A DNA stretch of 64,000 nt from Corallium rubrum. Lineage: Eukaryota; Cnidaria; Anthozoa; Scleralcyonacea; Coralliidae. Position 1 is the first letter of the stretch; every line of letters begins with the position of its first letter. Of the stretch, positions 58,300 through 64,000 are shown one piece after another. Made by a program: the position numbers and the translations under genes. Under the pieces are notes generated by a model that was not told the origin of the DNA, did not search any database, and was given only the letters and a program-made list of their open reading frames with translations. The DNA lies in NCBI GenBank assembly GCA_964035015.1, contig OZ035997.1, positions 19,003,866 through 19,067,865 of the forward strand. Direction: 5' to 3'.

Positions 58300-59036
58300 G
58301 CCGGGATCGCGAGGCCGACATTTCCCGAGGACGCTTACATCAAAGGTGCCGACCAGGGCGCTTATACACTGGGCGGCGCAACGCCAGTCAATTCGCTGAT
58401 CGACGTGTGATGCGGAAGTAGACTGGCACGAGCGAGTTTTGAAGAAAAATCGAGCAAAAACAGCAATTCGTGTATCGGTAGATTATCACTATTTTTTCTT
58501 TACGTTTTTCATGCAAGAAGAAATTGATTGGATTTACAGAAAATATTACTTCTATTACTGCATCAGTATGTATTTTGTGTAGAAACTAGTGTCAAAGAGA
58601 ATTTATTTTGGATAATGTCAATGCCTTTTATGCCTTTCATGGAGGCTAAACTTCACCACGAGCCATAGTGGAAAGTCGGGCACTTTAACGGGAGATCTCC
58701 CGCGGCAGGCAAAAGTCAAAAACTGCTGATGCGGCAAAATCTTGCGGCAGAAAAACTGTAAAATTGAAAGTGCGGCAGAAATAGTTTACAAAATACCTGC
58801 GGCAGAATTTGGGCGTAAGATAGCATTTTTGTTTTGCTCTCGTCATGCAAGTTGAAACTGATTGCAATTAAAATTGAACTGAGTATAATGAATTAATTAA
58901 TCATACATGAAGTACTGAATCTCACGCGCTGCTTGACTGCTGGGCCTTGCTGGCATGCAGGCTCGAAAATTATTCAAATGAACACCGGCATTGCAGCAAC
59001 AAGTTCAGGACGTGTTTTTTTTTAAAAAGAAGAATT
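58300..59036. other. Possible promoter-side region
   Basis: GC-richer DNA with several CG words (58300-58440), then AT-rich DNA. GGCAG words recur at 58692-58810 (GCGGCAGAAA type). It precedes the candidate gene start at 59037. No TATA box that I trust. Confidence 0.35.
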
Positions 59037-59836
59037 ATGGCATCAGAGACATCTTCAGGTACGTTTTGGTTGAGACTTTAACATGATTAAAGGTTTCAAC
59101 CGAGTGTTTGTTTTTTGAACTTTTAACTTTTTTGTTGATTTTCCGGGCAGATGAATTTTTAATAAGTATTTTGAGTTTTTGAGTTTTTTTGCCTAATTTT
59201 TGCCTTTTTTGGGACTTTTGAGGGATTCATTTGGACTTTTCGTGTATGAAATATCTGTATGAAAAAAATACATGTGCTTACATAGATTGTACAATTTGGA
59301 ACACTTTTTTATATAGTTTGTGTTTCCTGTGAACAAATGTATAGTGGGAGTCATACTTGCCTCTCATGCCTCAAGCCCTGTCACAATTTTGTGCCATGCA
59401 GCACCAGTGATTAAATTTGTTTGGTCAATGAATTTGTAAAATATATAAGCTTATATTATGACCTTGCTTTCAAATGATGTTGGAAGGTCACGTATAGCTT
59501 CCACATAAAAGACAATACTTTGATATTTAACTAAAACAGACCATTTATTAAACGAAGACAAATAGTTTATTATATTAACTTTGCAAGTCAATATATCACA
59601 AATTGAGAACTTTTTAGTAGTCATTTGTCTGGCTTTCCAGACAACATGTACTGTCGGTCGTGCAAAAACAAAGTTGTCGTCGTTGAAAAGTGAGATGATG
59701 TTCCGACATCTACATGGAGATATTCATTATCAACATTCTTGGTGTATATAAAAGGGTCTTATAATTACAAGGACGCGGAAGATATGAATGAATAAGCAAA
59801 GAATACAGACATCATCTGCATCCAACAAGAAAGATG
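59037..59836 (+). CDS. Candidate gene start, three short exons with a Cys-x-x-Cys motif
   Basis: Exon 1 (59037-59058) reads MASETSS and ends at GGTACGT in phase 1. Exon 2 (59641-59689) follows a TCTGGCTTTCCAG acceptor and reads NMYCRSCKNKVVVVE up to a GTGAGA donor in phase 2. Exon 3 (59809-59836) reads HHLHPTRKM up to another GTGAGA. Phases join correctly throughout. CRSCK could be half of a zinc site. The rest would lie to the right and was not found. The third acceptor lacks a pyrimidine tract. I do not recognise the family. Confidence 0.3.
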
Positions 59837-60451
59837 GTGAGACGCTTGGTCTTTTTCGTACGGTTTTTCCTCACCTTAGTTTTGTTTCGACGTATTGGAA
59901 GCGTAATTTTCCCGTCTTTCTACTCAAAATGATGTGTTACACTTGAAAAAGACAAATTCGACCTTTGGAAAGTGGCAAGTTTAATTTAAAAACAGTAAAC
60001 AAGTCTCACAAAAGCTCCACTCTTCAGTCTCAGCCAAAGTTCCTCGGTAAGGCCGGAAGTAATTTTAGCTGTGCGAACCAATCAGATGCGTTTCGGCAGG
60101 CTGAGGTACTCATGCGCTCGCTCCGTGTTTAAATTTCCAGCGCTTGCATTTGAACACAGCAAAGTTAGTTTTACCAGCATTCAACTATCTAGATCAAGTT
60201 TTCGCTCATTGGTACCTTAAAAAAATATGCTTAAATGGTTTTATATTAAAAAAGACAGAGATAACCCCAACAGGCAGAACAAAAGCTTAGACTGTTGTCG
60301 ACACAAAAACACAGCCCAGTCCCTCCACGAACTCGTTCAAAATAATTCAAAATTTAATAGCAAAACTCTTCCGTTAAAGTAACGTCTTAACTACAGTTAA
60401 GCTACAAAATAGCACACAAGCCACTAAAGGGAAACCTAGAGTGTCTTTTAC

Positions 60452-60574
60452 CTGTAGTTTGTCGTCTGGAACAGGGACTTTTGGCCGTTTATCCTCCAAA
60501 GAATGGCCTGCTTCGTCGTCACGGACTTTGTCACTGACAACCTCGCCGTTTACATCGCGTTTCCTCTTCGTCAT
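60452..60574 (-). CDS. First coding exon of an unidentified nuclear-type protein
   Basis: 41 codons on the - strand from ATG 60574, starting MTKRKRDVNGEVVSDK and ending PDDKLQ at a GTAAAA donor (CAG before it), phase 0. Basic KRKR and KRPK clusters suggest nuclear entry. The frame stays open upstream to 60781 with another ATG, so the start is uncertain; the MTKRKR start is preferred because the upstream part looks like untranslated leader. No second exon was identified to the left. I do not recognise the family. Confidence 0.4.
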
Positions 60575-61354
60575 GTTCTCGCTAGGAAAGCTGGAGAACT
60601 GCTTGATTTTATCAGAAAGAATGGCCGCTCCACAACAATGCAATGAATGTAAAAAAGAAAGGAACAATGATGCACGCTTGACCTGCAAATGAAGTGCAAC
60701 TCGACTTGACCTTTTATGTTTCGCGCTTTCAGTTGCTTTGTCAATATACAGCGCCTGTGCTACACTGGCCAGCGGTAACAAAATGGCGGCAAAAACTGCG
60801 GCAGATAAAAGGGGACATCTCGGACGCCAAAATTTAATTCGCTGGTGTTAACTAGATCCCAAGGATAGTGCAAAGTTTTTAGTAATAACAATTTTTGCCA
60901 CGTGTACGGACAGAGCTGCCAACCCCGCAACCTGCCAGCCCATTTTCTTGAGCAAAGCCCAAGTTAATTTAATACAAGCCAAAACTCAGACAAACAACCC
61001 AATATAGAATCTCGAGGGATTCTTAAAGAGTCATTTTCTCTTGTCAAGAACGCAAAAAAAATATAAACTCCGACAAACATGAGTACTGACGTCTTTTGTG
61101 CCCTTCACTATTGTTTTCCGGTCTGTTTAATAACATCAAGATCTTTTTGAACTCCTCGAAATTTTTGCATAAAAAGCTTGGCGCATCACAAGAATTCCGA
61201 TACTAATACGTATCGTGTGACGTCCAGTCAATCCCACAAATTACTATCGCCTGATGATTATGTTGCTAGCTTCACGTTATGTAGCCTTGCGAATCGTCTG
61301 CCCAATCACGCGCTAAGTTCACGCAGGTACAGATAGGCCACGCAAATCAAAATG

Positions 61355-61521
61355 CGAAGACAGTCCACAGGGAGCCCATCTTGGCAGCACGTGGGCACTG
61401 TGGCGGACTCGAAAGACGCGTGGGGGACTGTGGCAGGTGATTTAAAAAAATACGGAAAACACGATCGAGTGTGCCACAGAGTACCCACGCTCTGCCAAGA
61501 TGGGCTCGCTGTGGACAGTCT
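61355..61521. repeat. Foldback hairpin with CCCATCTTGGCAG arms
   Basis: ACAGTCCACAGGGAGCCCAT then CTTGGCAG at the left pairs with CTGCCAAGATGGGCTCGCTG then TGGACAGT at the right. Inner GTGGGCACTGTGGC pairs with GCCACAGAGTACCCAC. Confidence 0.75.
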
Positions 61522-61760
61522 AGTACTCTACAACCTCCAGTATACAGAATTTGTTACTGAGCTGACGTGCAAAACTGCCCAAGCGCCACTCGTGTAAAAT
61601 ATAAGTAAGAGACACGAACTAACAACACTCTACAAACCGACTTCACAACATCGTCATTCGTCAACATGCCACACCATATTAAAGTTAAATATAAAGCTTT
61701 TAATGTTTATTCGCACCTTCCGCTAGGCAAACAATAAATCCTTTCGCCCAGACCATATTT

Positions 61761-61926
61761 AACAAGACGCCTGCTTAGGCGTTCACTCGGGCTACTGATT
61801 TCTGCAAATATTGGCGCAGTCTTCGCACATCTAGAAAACCTGAGGAACAGCGTGTGCAACAAAACTCTCATGTCAGAACACAGAAGGGCACTCGACACAA
61901 ATTCCCTATATATGGTCTTATATGAA
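61761..61926 (-). repeat. Dispersed repeat shared with 22342-22487
   Basis: Inverse of the 22342-22487 repeat: AACAAGACGCCTGC then TTAGGCGTTCACTCGGGCTA at 61761-61794, and ATGGTCTTATATGAA at the far end. The middle differs. An 84-codon open frame across it is not recognised. Confidence 0.65.
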
Positions 61927-62497
61927 GTACATGGTCTCATGAAGCGATTTGGCGTAAACAAGCCGTTTAGCCGAATAATTCAATGATCTTAATGCTTTCA
62001 GTAGACTAGACAAAACCACAAAGCCTATAGTGCTGAATTCGGCATATTCAAGCGATGGTTCCGATATAGAATTCACGTAAATCGTACCAACTGAAAATAT
62101 TTAAACATGCATTTTTGAAACACATTTCCGAATGTAATACGACACCTTCATGATAGGGAGGCGACTGATACATCTAAACGTATTTTTTGCATTATTCGGT
62201 GCCTACCACATGTGTTTCGTAGTTGCTGGACCAAGCAGCTAGGTACTGATGTCAACACGGCATTTTGAACATTTTCTCCCGTCTGTAATATACTCGTCTA
62301 TTCTGTTTTAATGGACAAACCTTGTCAGCAACATTACTGATCAACTACTGATGTATTCACCGCCGAAACCACCTCAACCCAACTCGATCAAAGGCAAAGC
62401 GTGTCGAAAAGAAAGAACTCGAAAAATCGAAAATCGAGCACGCCTTACAGTTTCGCAAGGCCTGACGGGATGATGCAATAATTTTGTGGAACACACC

Positions 62498-62501
62498 CCC
62501 C

Positions 62502-62532
<31 letters not shown>

Positions 62533-62533
62533 A
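62498..62533 (+). repeat. Poly-C run passing into poly-A
   Basis: About 25 C are followed directly by a run of A. The poly-Gly frame on the other strand is not a gene. Confidence 0.9.
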
Positions 62534-62965
62534 GACAAAAAAAGCCGACACCTAGACTCGGCCGACCACAGTCGCCCGAGTAATTAGCCATGTACTTAAG
62601 CCTAGAAATTCGTTGTTTCGAGGAGAAAAATTGATCACTCCTTTGCGTTTCTCCGCCATTGTTGTATTCGCCAGTCGCAAACAAAGCCACGCGTGCGCAG
62701 TGGTATTCTAATCTATTCCGGGGGGAAACTTCTTTCATTCTTGGTATATTAAGATAAACACGTCTTTCAAGAAATATCCATAGATAAGGTACAAACCTGT
62801 CCGTTATCGCTGTTTATAGGGCTTACGAGCTTTAAGCGACATAAATATTTGTCGTCTATGAAAGACTGATACTAGTGTTTCACATTTTCACCGGTTTTAG
62901 CCTTTCAACTACGACAAGTATGTATGTCGTCGAACCTGGTAAGTTTACCCCCCGGAAAGTTTACA

Positions 62966-63029
62966 CTATGTATCTATGTATCTATGTATCTATGTATCTA
63001 TGTATCTATGTATCTATGTATCTATGTAT
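62966..63029 (+). repeat. (CTATGTAT)n 8-bp tandem repeat
   Basis: Eight exact copies of CTATGTAT in a row. Confidence 0.95.
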
Positions 63030-63506
63030 CGTGTGAATTTTCGCCACTCATCACAATACTGCAAAGTTTCTGTGAAACTTTGCACTAAAAAGTAGCCTGA
63101 GAGCCTTTCAAAAAGATAATGAGAAAATAATTTTCAAACATAGTAATTTAATTTACTAACGTTTCATCACTATTCAATACGCTTTCTGCCAGTCAGTCAT
63201 ATCAATAGCTACAATTCTGCCCGAAGGCTGGTTCAAAAGCGACTTTATTTCTCGAGCTGAGTAACGTAAGCCAGTATTTAGATGCTGATAACCAAATGGC
63301 CCTTAACCCCTTGACGGAACTAGTTTGTGGAATTAAAGTGCCTATAAAGCGCCTATAAAGCGAAAATTAAGGCAGTCTTATTTGAAAGAACAGTTAAAAT
63401 GACAAAGTAATATCTTTTGCGCTTTTCCGTTTGTTTAATATGCAAATTAAACATTATGATGTCATATGCGCATTTATCGAAGAAAATTATATATCGTTGT
63501 TATACA

Positions 63507-63688
63507 CCACTTTCATAATAGACTAATTTGAATATTCTTTTATGTGCACCTAAATTGCCTTTCTGGCCTCGTTTGTGTGTCTGCATTCAAAAGAATCTTT
63601 GCTTCTGCCTTCATGACGAGGGCAGAAAAATTTCATTTCTGAGATGCACATAAAAGAATATTTAAAGCGGTGGCTTTTATGAAAGTGG
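63507..63688. mobile_element. Foldback element with CCACTTTCATAATAGAC ends
   Basis: CCACTTTCATAA and GAATATTCTTTTATGTGCAC at the left pair with GTGCACATAAAAGAATATTT and TTATGAAAGTGG at the right. A related half-copy is at 18925-19052. Confidence 0.7.
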
Positions 63689-63791
63689 TCTATTAGTATT
63701 ATCAAACCAAATTAATTTTTAAGAAGCATGCATGTGTGCTCCTCCCACAACATAAACATTAACATGTACAATTTTCAAGTGATTATAGCAA

Positions 63792-63795
<4 letters not shown>

Positions 63796-63872
<77 letters not shown>
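63796..63872 (+). repeat. (AT)n microsatellite
   Basis: A pure AT run of about 76 bases near the right edge. Confidence 0.95.
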
Positions 63873-63874
<2 letters not shown>

Positions 63875-64000
63875 AATTCATTCGATAACTCATTATGCGT
63901 GGGTGATGTCAAGATGTTTCATTTGCATATCAAAGAAACTGAAATATTTCAACAGCGAAGCAAGGAAACAAAACTGCGAAAGATGTTGCTCTGTCATTTT

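Noticed and set aside
62357..62738. Frames with poly-glycine
   Set aside because: They arise from a poly-C run on the opposite strand.

Overview
The window is animal (metazoan) nuclear DNA and most likely comes from a cnidarian. It is AT-rich and dense in repeats. Genes are split by GT-AG introns. The transposons include Merlin, hAT, PIF/Harbinger-like, Penelope-like, Ty3/gypsy and Ty1/copia types. No bacterial operon, rRNA or CRISPR array is present. The cnidarian assignment is an inference from this mix, not a proof.

Host genes. The clearest host gene is an alkaline ceramidase (ACER family) on the + strand. It is split into ten tiny internal exons plus a candidate last exon between 6288 and 21783. 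Every splice phase matches, and the zinc-ligand histidines and conserved Asp are present. Its first exon is not visible. On the - strand there is a small secreted protein with one thyroglobulin type-1 domain (two exons, 24739 to 23088) with its own TATA box, and one internal exon of a polybromo-like bromodomain gene (37308-37015). Near the right end are a - strand first exon (60574-60452) and a weaker three-exon + strand gene start (59037-59836).

Mobile elements, left to right. 1.8-6.1 kb holds miniature inverted-repeat elements, a foldback built around a tRNA-like core, a long-armed foldback and a broken Merlin transposase. 12.4-16.7 kb is a Ty3/gypsy element inside an ACER intron; its LTRs are nearly identical and it looks self-primed. 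It split an older GATCG-rich element. 19-22.7 kb is a run of foldbacks. 30.8-33.6 kb holds a PIF-like element, an integrase-core ORF and a tyrosine-recombinase fragment beside an assembly gap. 33.7-37 kb is minisatellite. 38.3-40.8 kb is a Penelope-like element with reverse transcriptase and GIY-YIG nuclease. 42.2-53.4 kb is a copia element broken by two later insertions: a 2-kb unknown element that itself carries a miniature element, and a complete gypsy with 5-bp target duplications. 53.6-58.3 kb has a hAT miniature element and two related foldbacks of about 1.1 kb lying between inverted 94-bp repeats.

How it fits together. The functional content is the few host exons. Introns and intergenic DNA are layers of insertions whose order can be read from target-site duplications. 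All large element ORFs seen here carry frameshifts, stops or changed catalytic residues, so they look like recent but inactive copies.
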